Origin: Gaertneriomyces semiglobifer
Taxonomy: Eukaryota > Chytridiomycota > Chytridiomycetes > Spizellomycetales > Spizellomycetaceae
DNA: 28,736 nt
NCBI GenBank assembly: GCA_025558075.1
Contig: JAHLKF010000057.1
Coordinates: 1 to 28,736, forward strand
Direction of reading: 5' to 3'
The first letter of the stretch is position 1. Every line of letters starts with the position of its first letter. The position numbers and the translations under genes are program-made. The notes below the pieces were generated by a model. That model was not told the DNA's origin and ran no database searches. It saw only the letters and a program-made list of their open reading frames with translations. Of the stretch, positions 1 through 12,750 are shown one piece after another.

Positions 1-43
1 TACCTATCCATCGCACTGTACAATGCTCGAAGGCACATCAAGC

Positions 44-3000
44 TTAAAATGTTCGCCCACTGCTCACGCTGATCGGGCTCTCACTCATACCTCGCTCAGC
101 GAGGACCGCACGCTCATCGAAACTGATATCCAAAGTTGGATGACCAGTACTTACCGGTTGAGGAGGATAAACGGGAGTAGGGGAAAGCGGCATTTCACCC
201 GGGCGTCCGTCCATGGACCCTGGAGCATCTCCATCGAAGTTGTGAGTGGAAGGGTTCACAACACGGAGTCCACTTGCTCTTCGATCTTTAGGAGCGGAAC
301 GCAGTCGCTGCAACTGGGGCAATTGCTGTGGAGGTAATGGCATGCCTCTCGCAGGCGCCTGGTTCATAGGATACGTTGGAGAAAGTGGAGAAAGGGCGCT
401 TGGGGGACGAGTCATGCTCGGCGAGGGAGCAAACATCGGACGGAAGCCAATCGAAGAATGCATCGATCCAAGGGGTGCGAAGGATACTCCAGGAGGCAAC
501 GGCATTCCAAACGCAGGAGGGAGCGGCATCCCGCTCATACGAGTTAGTTCACTTTCTCGCGCCAGCTGTAAGGCGGTGCGCCGTTTCGTGTCGTCGGCTC
601 GTCCCTTTTCAATCAGCCACTCCTCCAGTCGTTTCATTTGTATTCCTTTCCAATCAAACACACCCTCTTCCTCTCCATCGCCGTGGCCGTTGTCTTCTCC
701 TGCGATCTTTCGGGTCTCTCCCCATCCAAACTCGTCAAATCTCCAAAAGGCGTATAAAGGTAATACCACCTGCCAAATTGGCAATGCGAGCAAGTATACG
801 AAGAACCAAAAACCGTATTCAATGTTCCGAATTGTCAACAGAATCAGGATCGCCGGTAGCCCTAGAACTGCCGCCAACAGAATGAGAGGTAAAATCTGCG
901 GGTTCGCAGATGTAAAGGTGTTGACGAGCAGATAGATCGTGAAGCCAGTAGCGGCGGGAAGGATGAGGGACCCGATGAGCTCCATGAACACGACAAACTA
1001 TATCAGCAAAGGAAAGAGACGGACGTTGGCACCAATAACGGGATTTCATGGTACTCGAATCTGGGTCTTACCTGCATGCTGAAGCAGAAAACACCACATA
1101 GTCCTCGAACCCATATCAAACACCATAGGTTATGAATAGTACTGTTGATCCACCTTCTCCGCTGACTCAAAAGAACCTTGAACTCATCTGGTACGACTGT
1201 ATGACAGATCGCTTTAGGTACAAAAATATTCTTCCGTTTCGGGAATGCTTGAAGCATGAGAGTAGTCAGGTACCGATCCTCCCCGAGCAGCAGTAGGTTC
1301 TTGCGATGGAGTGTATGCACTTGATGTTCACCATATGTAGCGATTACATCCGGGTTGGCTAGGATGGGCACAAATTCATTCGTGTCCACGTGGCTCGGGT
1401 AAAGGTCGTCCGCGAATTTCTTCTGATGAGGAACCTTGATGCGGTATCCTGAAAAACAACCCGGCAGGCACGTTACACCTCCAAATATACTTTCAAACGC
1501 TTTGGACAAATGGTGGGAGATGTAATACTCGTAGACTTGTATCGCAGTCACCCAGCTCCCCATCTTGTTGCAAATACGCGTCTCCCCGCAAACGCCCATA
1601 ACCTTCGGATCAGCGAAAGCGTCGACAAGGTGCGATATGGCGTCTTTCTCGAGTCGGGTGTCAGCATCTACCATCAGGCAGACTTGGTACTTAGAGGCTG
1701 GGTATCCAGCGAGTGCCTTTAATTTTTCGTACAAATCAAAATCCAGTGCCGAAAAGCGATCATCGAACATGAGACGGGACAAGAACTGCATAAGCATGAG
1801 TTGGGAATCACGTTTTCCTCTATTGCCGGGTTTCGGCATATTCTGCTCTTCCGGAGTGCCAGATTTGACAATGACTATCATGGGAACTCTATCCACATTG
1901 ATTTCGCCATCGCCGGCTTTTGCCTTCCGGCTATCTTTATACCAGCCGGCGTATACCCTGGCAAAATTCTTGCGCTTCATTCCTTCCGCAACGGCGACGT
2001 ACGGAAGAGCTTCAGGTAGCCACACAGGCGCGGCAGACCCTCTCATTTCATATTCAAATCGGCTATCTCGCTCCATCAGCGATATTAGATAGTCCGGCGT
2101 AGGCTTGTCATTCCCTGATCCTTGCACTATGCCGTCTGCAACCACTACCATACACATGTGGCTCTTGGGAAAGTCTGATCGCGCAATACTATCGAGTGTA
2201 GCGGTGAGAGATGACAGTGATTCTGAATACGCCGGAATCATGATAAGAGTATGAAGCACATCGGCATCATGCATTTCGGTTTGTAACGTTCTAGAAGAGT
2301 TGCTTTCTGATGGTGCATCGCCTTCAAACTGAGCCCCTTTTGTTGGGTCTGCACGTGCATAGTGATCTTGGTGAAACTGTTTGTCGCTTCGTCCGGTATC
2401 GACGCGACGAACCGACACTTTCCGCTTGCGATATCGGCGCCTACCACATCCTCCAAAATACCTGAAGACAACAGCCATAATGAATCGTACACCGACGGTT
2501 CCCAGGATGAAGATGAACGATATCCACACTACGATTTCTGAAAGCACACATCCAAACGTCGTAGAATCCACTTGGGCTATAGAAAAGGAATCACTCAAGC
2601 AATCTGCGCGGCTCTTCAGATCATTACTGGTTAAAAAGACGCGAGTGGCGTCATGGTTGACAGATTTCGCTAATAGGTTGTGGAAAGCCTCGCCAAACGG
2701 ATTCTCACTTGGAGATAGAGATAACAAACGGCTGATGTCCAGAACACGACCATTGTAAACCAAATGACCGGGTAACTTTTTCATCTCCTTATACTCGACG
2801 AACAGTTTCGCGATCGGCTGAAGCTTTGAGATTACGTCAAATTGGGAACCGGCGTATGTATCGTGGCAGGCATTCGCTCCGGAAGGTACGTTTCCGCTGG
2901 GCCATACTCCGGAGAGTTCGCAAGCAAAAGGGAATCCGTTGTTAAACACTCGCTGACAAGCGCCAGATTTGATAGGGAAGAGGGGAGTTAGATCTTTCCC

Positions 3001-3720
3001 GCCGATGCTAGAGCGATCAAGCGCTATTCTTTTATGAACATCTCCGAAGGTTGTAAGAGCAGAGTCCAAATCATATACAAGGCCTCTGACGCCGATCCAG
3101 TCGGGTCTCTTTGCCAAATCGGCATACGGTACAGTAACTCCAACTTTTGTGCAGACCAAGTCGTTGAAACCAAATATCAGGAATCCGACCATTGCCATCA
3201 GTACGCCGATAAGGGTACATAGCGCAATTTTTTCTCTGAACGCTTGCTGTACGCTCTCGTTTTTCATCCCACACGCTCTCAGCAGTTGGGAGGGCAGGTA
3301 AAATGTCAACACGAGCGAAAGAATTTCCCAGGGAGATCTCTTGGATGAAGTCCTGGACGACTTTGGTAAGCGAGAAATAGTTGCGGTGCGTCGAAGTGTG
3401 TTTTGGTACGAGAGATTCGACATTGGAGGTGTGTAATCGGTAGTGGGAAGGTTATTACGTGACAGCGGCCTACGAAGCAGCGTTCTCTTGGTCCGAGGAT
3501 AGGACAGAGTATTTCTCATGTCGGACGGAGGGCTCCTCCCATACTCGACGTTTCTGGGAGATGGAGGAGGCCTGAGTGGGATAAGTGGCAGTGCGTCTCG
3601 AGGCGCTCGGGAGGACGAAGCATTGCCGGACAGCAATCTTGAAGCGCGTGAGGGATTGAATGCGTTTGGCGGTAAGGGCATTCCCTCTGGGAAGCCGTTG
3701 TTGTTGCCCTTGGCAAACAT
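44..3720 (-). CDS. Chitin synthase, division 2, class IV (CHS3-like)
   Basis: Two exons, 3720..1072 and 997..44, joined in phase 0 across a 74-nt GT-AG intron (998..1071), give 1200 residues. The enzyme polymerises UDP-GlcNAc into chitin at the plasma membrane. Seen: two hydrophobic segments before the catalytic part (near residues 130 and 175), DADT (about 685), CLPGCFSGYR (about 751-760), EDR (814) and the hallmark QRRRW (853-857), followed by a hydrophobic C-terminal cluster. The splice junction restores the FSMQ-FVVF-ELIG block typical of CHS3-type enzymes, which supports the intron. The start ATG at 3720 opens a Ser/Arg/Pro-rich N-terminus. GMPLPP occurs once near the N-terminus and three times in the C-terminal tail. 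A GTAAG inside the last 40 codons could be a further donor, so the extreme C-terminus is less certain. Confidence 0.95.
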
Positions 3721-4416
3721 TGTGGAAGCTACCGTTTCTTAACGAAGTCACCAGGAAGAGCGTTCCGGCATCGGTAGACTGAATTCCTTCACTCGAGCAT
3801 CTACAAACCCTCGTTACCTGTGACTGTCGCTCCTAATCTACCACCGTCGCTGGCCTGGGTGATAATTCAACTCGCTCTGCAGTCTGTCGTTTTTCATCCG
3901 TTTCGCTCACTGACGTGTGGAAAATGGCGAACAAATTCTTCCAAAGCGCTGACGGCAAACGCGGCTGAAGCGGCGCACCGCGTGTAGCATGACTGTGCCG
4001 TGATTTGTTGCCCTAAAGTGTGACTGTGCCGCAGTTGTTTCATATACCGCTTCGAGCTTAAAATATGCTGATCGATAAGCAATGGTGTTCGCGTAGAACC
4101 AATACGCGTGTGCTTCTCATCGTATGGTAGTGCCCTTCTTATGATTTGATATGATTCTTTCTTTTTGGTTATTTTCCGTCAAGCGAGGACAACGGTAGCT
4201 GCGGCCACAGTAGGGTTATCATTGGTGGCGATGGTGTGGTGGAGGTGGGATCGGAGATGGAAGTGGATGGGTTCATTGGGTAAAGAGGTCGACGAACGGA
4301 CAGCTTACCCTTACCCTCCGCTCGATGATGCTTGCATTATTTCCAATTCTTGTGAATCGTACATCTATATACACAGGTATCCCGCACTAGTCATCTTTCC
4401 AATGATCGATTCGGCC
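3721..4416. other. Intergenic region upstream of chitin synthase
   Basis: About 700 bp between the start of the minus-strand chitin synthase and the stop of the minus-strand WD40 gene. It should hold the chitin synthase promoter and the WD40 gene's 3' end. I see a short repeated TGACTGTGCCG at about 3988 and 4021 and no convincing gene. Confidence 0.5.
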
Positions 4417-6428
4417 TCATACACCAGGGCGGCCCCAGATTTTGACAATGCCACTCCTATCGGCTGTAACTATAGCGTCCTCGCGAAACACTACACAGGT
4501 CAATGGTTGGTCATGTATACTCTTCACCATAAATGGTTCCAGCATAGCAACTTCAGAGCGACCCATGACAGGGTGAACTGTGTGCGTCGTTTCCGCAGGA
4601 GGTGCTGGTCTCCGACTGAGCGACACCTGATTTAGATAGGATTGATGCGATCGGCGATGTGGATGTGACGACATCTTTGGGCGGTGAAGGGTCGGTAAGG
4701 AAAAGTCCCAGAGGATCAATCGTGTGTCATCTAGTGAAAAAAGAGTGCGTTGAGCACCCGCGATACACGATCGCTGACGACACCAATTTCCTTACCTCCA
4801 ACGCTAGCAAACCTCCATCCTCCCGCTCCACCTCTTTCCCATACGACGGCTTTCACCCAAGATGAATGCCCGACGCCGCGGCATACTAATCCGCCCTCGC
4901 GTTCCCTTCCATCGCGTGCCCTGTCAACAGTTCCGTAGACTCCACCCTTTCTGAATCCCCAAACGCTGATCAGGTCATCTTGTCCGCCTGTCAACACGTA
5001 TTTTCCATCCGGTGACCACGCGCAACATGTGAGAGCCCCGAAATAGGAGCGGTACGAATCTAATAGTTTGTCCGTCGTGTGATTGAGTATGTGAAGATGC
5101 CCCGACAACGTGGTAAGAGCCAGGTGCAGCGTGTCTGGCGAAAACGCGATAGCTGCTCAACTTGATGAATGAGCCTGCGGTCCGAAAAGGGTACGCAACG
5201 CATACGGCTTACCTGTAATTCCTTTTCGGCCGACTGCCCACCATGACACGGGGTTCGCTTTGCTTCCCTTGGGCGACTTCCAAGTGGCAAAAGCTACCTC
5301 CTCCCTCTGCTCCCTTCGGGGAGATCCCTCCCTTTCTTTCGCCTCCCTCGATTCTTTATCCTTCTCCTTGCCGTCCTTACTGCTGGGCATACCCGGACTT
5401 ACACCGTCTTTCGGGTCTTCTCTTCCCACATCAAATCCTAACACGCTCCCATCTTCAAATCCTGCCAAGAACAGGCTCTCACTAGCGGGCAACCATTTGA
5501 TGCTGGTCACGCCGCTTTTGATAATAACTCCACCTTTATTTAATCTCACAAACTTGCCTGGTATTAATGACAAGTAGGCAATCTCGCCTGTATTAAACCC
5601 AACAATCACATCCAATGAATCTCGCGTGAGAGAGTTGATGTCGAAGCAGGTGACGAAAGCGTCTTTGAAGTATATCTGAGCCAATGTATCAGGGTGACGA
5701 ATAGCACCGGACAACGATGTCGTTGAGCCATGATTGCGAGTGCAAAGGGAAGCGTAATCTGACCATACGATGGCTCGTCCTACGTTATGAATCATGTATG
5801 TGGTTTCCGGTGGGCGGTGCGACAGGAGTTTCGCCAGATTCTCATTTGCAACGATTTTTGTGATGAAGGTAGATGACGACTTTGTTGATATGGGTTTGGA
5901 CTTCTTCGACTTGAGCTTTTCCTTGGGGATGAATGAGAATGTCCCTTTATCTGTAGCGTCGCACTTTGGTTAAGGGCATTGCTTGCCATGATGAGCTTGA
6001 TGTCACACTAACCGTCACCCACCACCGGTACATCAACGAAACGAGTTGGCTGATTGGCGAGCTCTTGCAAATCAGAGCTGGAAGATTGGGCGTCCAACGT
6101 TTTGGATTTGGTAGTAACGAACGCTATCTAATCCAAGAATTTGTTCAGTTTCAAATGCTTGAACAGGTCACATACGAGCGAGCACTGAGGAATCGTTCGT
6201 CATCAACGCCTGCCCTTCATTGCACTGACTTCAACTGTTCCCTACTTCCCGCTTTGGACCACTTACATCCGTGCCATACGTCAAGTTCGGAGGTAGAACA
6301 GATGGCTCATACTGAATTTCACGGATCAGCACGAAATCACCCTCCGGCGAGCTGAAAGAAGTTACTGCAGGCCGCTGAGTTTGCGTTGGTGGGGAGAGGG
6401 AAAGCAGGCTACTGGACGGAGAAAACAT
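4417..6428 (-). CDS. creC: WD40-repeat protein, creC / WDR20 family
   Basis: Six exons join in frame: 6428..6267, 6209..6176, 6123..6013, 5950..5213, 5152..4796, 4730..4417, for 571 residues (Aspergillus creC is similar in size). Introns are 52-65 nt and GT-AG. In fungi creC binds and stabilises the deubiquitinase creB in carbon catabolite control; WDR20 does the same for USP12/46 in animals. Seen in order: an N-terminal stretch with PEGDFVL, a low-complexity linker, IVANENLAKLL, VGFNTGEIAYL, VTSIKWLPASESLFLAG, AFSPDTLHLAL, WSPDGKYVLTGGQDD, GHSSWVKAV, SVGDDTRLILWDFS and a final VKIWGRP. These are successive WD40 blades in creC order. The three downstream junctions are well supported by restored motifs. 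The 34-nt second exon and the acceptor at 6124 are my best fit and less certain. Confidence 0.88.
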
Positions 6429-6578
6429 CCTTCATCTACGGCATTTGGATATGTGATTTAGCTGAGGTTGATAGTGACAGGTATGCGTGTTGGAAATATT
6501 TAAGCGCGGGTCCACGACCTGCACAAAAGATACGAACCATACTGGCAAACGTTTACAGAACCTGCGAGTCGAGGAGAT
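6429..6578. promoter_or_regulatory. Shared bidirectional promoter region
   Basis: Only 150 bp separates the start codons of the minus-strand creC-like gene and the plus-strand PHRF1-like gene, so both promoters must lie here or overlap the genes. A short AT-rich stretch (AAATATTTAA near 6497) is present. No specific factor site is claimed. Confidence 0.5.
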
Positions 6579-8588
6579 ATGAGCACTGACGGAATCGAAA
6601 GCGAGAACCATGTAGCGGCTACTGTCGGCGGTGCGTCCGCTAGTGTCATCCTGACGTCGGAAGCAACATCAATGGACGGCACCTGTGTTCGCTCACAGTT
6701 CACAGAAGAGGAGCTGCGGTCGAAAGGAGATGATTGTGGTAGGTTGGGAACTCATGCGATCACGCACATATGACCCCAGATCTTTATCCTTGTCTGGTAG
6801 CAATTTGCCTGGTCAGTCTGACACAATCTGGCGAAGAACTTGGCAGGCTAGAATGCCTTCATACCTTCCACCTTGAATGCGTAACAAGGTGGTGCGAAGT
6901 GACCAACTCCTGTCCGCTGGACCGCTCTGAAATCCATCACATTAATGTCGTGGAGACTGTCGACGGTAATACCATACGAGTTGTGGCAGTGGATGAGAAT
7001 AGACAAAGAGTAAGTGAGAGCTACCTGGCCACCCATGAAGAACCCGAGTCCGCAGAATGTCTTGTATGTGGACTCAGCTGTGATGAAGATTTGCTGCTGG
7101 TACGATGTCTCTTCTACGGAATAATCGAAGGAGCTCAAACTGAGATGTACTTTTTTGAAGATCTGCGATCAATGCGAAACATACTGGCATACATACTGTC
7201 TCGGTCTTACGTCCATTCCTGATGGTGAATGGTTCTGTCCGCACTGTCGACCCGAAGTAGCAACAGTCTCTACTCGGGCATCTACTCCGACTCGTTCTCG
7301 TCGCTCTACCAGGGGGCCCACGCAATCGTCCACTTCGGTCACATCTTCCCATCAACCATTTGTACCCTATCACGCAGACCGCCCACAGACGCAGGCAATA
7401 GAGTCCGAGAATTACTTGGAACGGAGGAGGCGGCGAGCTGAAGATCGCTTGTTGAACCGATTGAGACGAGAGATGCGAGAGCACCGGTCCAGTCATACCA
7501 CTTCTGTATCGCCTCCATCGCTTCAAAGGGCAAGGAACGGGTATATTACGTCCGATAACCTACCGGACTGGTTTGAGACCCAGAATGTCGTAGTCGTAAG
7601 GCCACCAGTGCAGCGGGCGTACGCCAATCCTAGGCCGCCTACTCGCAAGAGGCGCGTCGAGAACCCCACAAACAACGAAGCTCATGAACCGCCCAATTTT
7701 GAGCAAAGTCTGTGGCGGCGGTTGGATATGGCTCGCAATCTCCTTCACGGCTCCGTAGGCAATGCAAGTCCGTCCATGGCCGATACCGCAAATACTGGTA
7801 GGACAGGCAGGATCGTTCCTCCACCTCCGAAACGACATCGCCCGGAAGATGACGATATACTTACTCGATACCTACCTTCATCGGATAATTTCAAGGCTGA
7901 TTACTCTGATTCGTCTTCCGATGTAGGGTCAGCGTCACTGTCCGGTCGATCGCTCGCCACTCGTTCTACCAATCCTGGTCACTCGAAAGCGACATCAACA
8001 ACACCTTCACTTCTCCTTGCTACGGGCTTGCCCGACGTCAGCATCCCGAGTGGCCCAGCAAGAACGCCCGTTAACCGGCATGGTCATGAACAGGACGACT
8101 TTGACCCAGCAAAGCTTAGAAGAAAAAATCTGAGGACCTTCAAGATCGGCAAGCGATCCAAAGACGATGCAACAGGCACCGAGGTGAAACACGAGGATGT
8201 AGTGAAGACAAGTGTGGAAAAGCCTCGGCCAGACCGTGCAACCCACCAGGCATTCGACCAGCGAACACCACGAGCAACCGAGGAGTCCCCCGTACGATTG
8301 CGCTTGCTCCCAGCATCATCATCTGATTCTGCAATGGGTGTACCATCAAAGTCTGACGTGCACGCGATTGTAAAGCCATACATTGACGAGTATTGGGAAC
8401 AGCCAGGCCATTCCGGGCTGTCGAGACAGCTGTACAAAGAAGTGGCGCGTAAGCTTGTGCACACCATTCGCGCCTTATTGATGGCAAATCCGAACATGTT
8501 GAACTTAGTTGACGAGAAAGGATGGGAAGAACAGATCGATGTTAGGGGCATCGTGGACGAAGTTATCAAAGAAGCTGCCGAAAGCTGA
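6579..8588 (+). CDS. RING-PHD finger protein, PHRF1-like
   Basis: Three exons, 6579..6738, 6801..7099 and 7161..8588, give 628 residues; the introns are 62 and 61 nt. Splicing restores both zinc domains. The RING finger uses C53, C56, C72, H74, H77, C80, C91 and an Asp at 94 in place of the last Cys (SCPLDR), the arrangement seen in PHRF1. The PHD finger runs from C140 to C182 (CLVC...CDQC...HTYC...EWFCPHC). The middle is Ser/Arg/Pro-rich and disordered-looking. The last 70 residues (KPYIDEYW to the end) resemble the C-terminal domain of PHRF1, which binds the RNA polymerase II C-terminal repeat. Likely a nuclear ubiquitin ligase and chromatin reader linked to transcription or DNA repair; that role is inferred from the family. 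Start chosen as the first ATG in frame, just downstream of the shared promoter. Confidence 0.87.
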
Positions 8589-8926
8589 AATGAATCCGAC
8601 GCTCCTGATGCTTATCGTAGGCATCTTACAGCAATTGGCTCGTGAGTGGTCGGTTTGCCTGCTTACCGCCAAAGGGGACTGACCGAAACGCATCCAGGAA
8701 GTGGTACTTACCCCACTTTGTTGAGCCACCGAGAATTTTACGCTTAACGGTTGGTTGGCATATGCTGTAACTTGGCCAGACTGCTAGCTCAGAAACGAAC
8801 GAGCTACTCCGCAGTCAACGTCTTATATGATCTAATGAGGCCACTCGCAGGAGGAATTCATGAGCAAATTGAATATCTTCATTGTATTTTTATAGCAACC
8901 TGCCGCGTCACCGGGAAGTACAGCAT
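8589..8926. other. Convergent 3' intergenic region
   Basis: 338 bp between the stops of the PHRF1-like gene (+) and the coatomer beta gene (-). It should hold both polyadenylation regions. Short open frames here look random. Confidence 0.5.
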
Positions 8927-11900
8927 TTACCGCCCAACCTTCTGACATAGAGTCACTTTGTCGCCAAGCGACAGTGCAATGCCTTGAGTCTTACTCCTGA
9001 TTCTAATATGGCCTTGGATGGTTCCTTTCGGCTTTCCATCCTCCCCATTTTCCGCGTCTGGATTGGGCACCAACTCCAAACATACATTGGCCAATGCATC
9101 TTCTCCGAACACTGACCGAGCGTACAGATTGGCGGCAAGGAACCCACATTCGCCCTCGAGAGCTGTTGGTGGGGTCAAGCAGGACATATTCGTTGCTTTC
9201 AGAATATGGTTCAGATATGTGTGAAGATCCGTGATGTTGGTGTTAACATTGACTTTGTTCTCCCATTCGAACTCTGACCACATCATTCGGAACTGAAGAT
9301 AATGTGAAGTTCAAGTAAGTAGTGCGTTCCCTCATTCCTCAAAATGGATGATCTCACCTTCACCTCCTCACACCACCCTCCCCTAACGTAATCCCCAATG
9401 TCCACGTGGATATCCTTTAACACGACGACTCCAGAATCGCCTTCGTCTCCATGCCCTTTACCCACAACATCATACGTGATGTTACCAAAAACCACACCCG
9501 TTTCGGTCGAACTGATCTTGACACCAGTTTTAACTGAAAGGAAGCCATGCGGCGCGAGAGTATACGTTCCAGGTTTTTCAACTATCTTGAGGTCACCCAA
9601 ACAAGAGAACTCAATCGTAAGGTTCTGGAAAGTGTTTGGCGTCTGGTTGACCAGTAAAATATCTATGGATCAGGGTAATAAAGTGGTTTAGTCGCACGTA
9701 ACGTGCCCTCAAGGCTTTATCGCCTACCGCAAATAGTTACCTAAGAGAATGTCGAACTGATGTACCGTGACGTAAGCCTCTGCATACACTGTATCACTGT
9801 AACCCGTCAGCTGAACAACCTTGCTGAGCTTCCCTCTGGCTTTACTTCCAACCAAGGAACTGTCATCCCCAACGGCTGCAACCGCTAGGTCATTGACGTC
9901 GTCATCAATAACGCCCTTCTTCTTCAACCATCTAATGTTCAAGCCTTCATCAACTTGCTTGATTTCGCGTCTCTCTTCCGTTGGTTGTGCGGCACTTCCA
10001 TACCGTGCTCCCAGCTTCATTCCTTTCGACACCTTTTGAGAGATGACCTTCCGAGACTCTTCTAATAAAACGGTTTCCACAGATGAATCATGTGACGAAA
10101 GCAAGCGTAGGTTCGCCATAATCCTTTGCTCCGAATCTTCATCAATCGGCTGAGCGCTGAATCGAGACTTCCCGAGACGTACGATTGAAGTCAGAATGAG
10201 CATCCCTTCAGCTTTGAGAGAGTTGTTCGGTTCCGTCTCGTTCGGTTGCGACTTTATTTGGCGGAGAACCAGTTTACTGATAGTAGTAGAAAGGACCGAC
10301 GCTAAAAAGTAATCCCCCTTGATGATGAGATCCCTCAGAACTGGCCGCGCCTTGATCGTAGACGCTGAACTGATTTTGCTTGCGCCGAAGGCAGATTCGG
10401 ACGCATACGTGCCATCGGCAAGCACACGCCGTCCGGTTCCGATGGCTGACTTCACAACAGGAGCCTGTTCGCTTTCCACTGGCTCAGCGGCTGCTGATTC
10501 CAACCGCTCCTCCTCTTCAACAATCGGCACTGGGCCCAGATTCTCACGTATTATTCTCCAAGCGTGATTGATAATGGGGCCTTCCGAGTATTCCCCGAGG
10601 ATCCAAAGAGCCCCTCGTAGGACGCGGCTGGCTTTTGCTTCGTTAAAGGTCTCCAGAAGTTTCATTACAATATCCTCTCGTAGCTCACTAAACTTTTCCA
10701 GAACTTCTTTCACAAAGTCAAGTACATCCACCGATTCGGCAACGAACTCCATGAGGGAATTAACTGCCTGCGGTGCGATAGACGGGTGCTTGATTGCAAC
10801 AGTATGCAGTGTTGAAATGAGAAGTTGGCGGTACTCGCCAGACTTTTCAAATCCACTCCCGACCTCCTGGGTTCTTTTCAACTCGCGTCCGAGAAATAGA
10901 ACGACTTGCTCGACATTTCGTGCCGAGCACATTTCAGTGCATAAGCTAAGGCATTTTTTCCGCACATCCAGGTCAGGGGACGAAGTCACTCTCAAAACGT
11001 CAATAACAAGGTCCTCCAAAATTTTTGCATGTTTCGACCGTAGCTCTTCAACGCGGTTTAAAACGATGAGCTTTACGTTATTATCCGCTTCTTTGAGAGC
11101 GAGCGTAAGATACGCGGAAGCTGCTGCACGGATTGCTTTCGTGTGGGAGGTTAGCGTGATCAGCGCAGACGCGGCTTCATATTTTACCGAGTGCGACGGA
11201 GATTCCAATAATTGGAGCACCGTTGAGATATATTGGGCCTGCAATTCGTCGGTGGTGAATTCAATGCAACAGCGCCCACACGTTTGCAACAGTTTACCTT
11301 GTCGGCACCCGGGTTCCTGCAGTCTTTCCGGATCAACTCTATAACACTCAGCTGCAATAGCTCGTCCCACGAGCTGACCTGCCCATAGTTTTCTCTGAAA
11401 TATTGAATCGCCAATTCCTGTTTGGTATTCATCAACATCACAAACGCGTTCCGCTTGGCATTCGGGTCAGATTCTTGCAACATGAAATTGTAAATGAGCT
11501 CAGGTGCGTCCGGGAGAAGATAGTCGAGGTTCTTATATATGTTGAAGATAGCAAGCACTGCGTTTTTGCGTACGTACGCGTGGCGATGATCTAGACATTG
11601 ACGCACTGAAGGAACCAGAGGCTCGAGTAACTCGGGTTCGTGAAGCTTCGTCAGGAAGCGCAGGGTCGAGCCCCGGATGAATTCATTGGGATGAAGGAGA
11701 TCATTGCGAAGGTTGTTACTGAAAATCCCAGGGTGTCAATGACCTTTCCTTCTTAGCAGTGCACCCCGCTGTGCAAGTTACAACCAACAGATCACTCACC
11801 AAACGAGAACCATCTCCTGCTTGAGCTTTCCATCGCTCCCCACTTTCGGACAGACCTCCCAGTAGATTAACAACAGCTTCTTCAACTGTTTATTCTTGCT

Positions 11901-12364
11901 CGGCATAACAAAGCGGATGACATGCATCAAGAGCTGCGGCATTGGATCGCCGTTCAACATCTGTGAAAGTATTTTTTTCATCGCATCAATCTTTTGGTCA
12001 TCCTTGGGATTCTCGAGCTGCTTGCGGAGATCTGTGAGAGTCGGGACATCCTTGCCGTCTGCACGAGTGGGAATGCGTTAGATGCATTTTGCAGGTGACC
12101 ATGACGTATTCTTGTCAGTAGGGATCCGCAAAGTGCGTCCGTGACGCTCTTACAACTTATAACTCCTGAGATGCCCATGCCGCCCCAGAGCCGCGCGTAA
12201 CCAGTGTACGCAACGGCAAAGATCCCCGCCGGCAATTTTTAGTTCTAACGCCAAGTTACGCCAAGCATTGCTCTTTGCATGCTGTAAAGGTCCACGCTCC
12301 AAATGCACCGCGATCTTAACCCACCTTCCGCTTGAATGACGGTATAGGCGACTTGATCAGTCAT
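8927..12364 (-). CDS. Coatomer subunit beta (beta-COP)
   Basis: Six exons join in frame: 12364..12325, 12058..11800, 11718..11298, 11238..9741, 9662..9358, 9292..8927, for 962 residues, close to human COPB1 (953). It is part of the COPI coat for Golgi-to-ER and intra-Golgi transport. Seen: N-terminal HEAT-type adaptin repeats ([71 protein letters not shown]), a charged linker with [14 protein letters not shown], and the appendage domain ([45 protein letters not shown]). Every junction restores a conserved COPB block. The first exon is only 40 nt and its intron (12059..12324, 266 nt, donor GTGGGT) is far longer than the others, which are 59-81 nt. Confidence 0.95.
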
Positions 12365-12380
12365 CGTGTGGTTATACTTG

Positions 12381-12750
12381 TCACCTCAACTCCAATTCTT
12401 GATCCTTGCACTCGATGAGGCCTGAGGGAATACCAATCTTCAATGTGTTTCTCGCGGTAAGATCAATGACCGCAGCCGACGGGTGGCGTCCTGGTCGTGG
12501 TTCAGCTAGGTGCGCGACGTTCTGGTATATGACTCGAACCACGTATCTGATGGTTCGATAAAATCGGATGGTCTCGGCCCGCGCCGTCTGGTACTCTATC
12601 ACCGCCGCTGCCTTTTACCGACACCGCGCACGCTTCTTGCGAGCTGTCCGTTAAGTCGATGAAACCTAGTTCTTGTAGTCGCCGTTGCGCTTCCTCGAAT
12701 GGGTTGGAACGCGAACCGCTATGTCGGGGACCATGGCAACAAGCATGCAT
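12381..12750 (-). CDS. Small unrecognised two-exon protein
   Basis: Exons 12750..12666 and 12607..12381, joined through a 58-nt intron (donor GTTTCA, branch-like CTTAAC), would give 103 residues. I do not recognise the family. The second exon is the convincing part: FYRTIRYVVRVIYQNV, AEPRPGRHP, VIDLTARNTLKIGIPSG, with G/C-ending codons as in neighbouring genes. The first exon contains a plausible helix (NPFEEAQRRLQEL), but its start, MHACCHGPRH, is odd, so the true 5' end may differ. The stop lies only 16 nt upstream of the coatomer beta start codon on the same strand, so the coatomer promoter would have to sit inside this gene or the two share a transcript. Expression data would settle whether it is real. 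Confidence 0.5.

Noticed and set aside
23..935. Plus-strand open frames of 104, 229 and 169 codons
   Set aside because: They lie antisense to the chitin synthase C-terminal exon and have no recognisable motif.
4165..4635. Plus-strand 156-codon open frame
   Set aside because: Its second half is antisense to the last WD40 exon, and the translation has no family signal. The hydrophobic start looks like chance.
8084..8569. Minus-strand 161-codon open frame
   Set aside because: Antisense to the PHRF1-like gene, which has clear domains on the plus strand.
10568..11344. Plus-strand 258-codon open frame
   Set aside because: Exactly antisense to conserved coatomer beta sequence; Ser/Arg-rich shadow.
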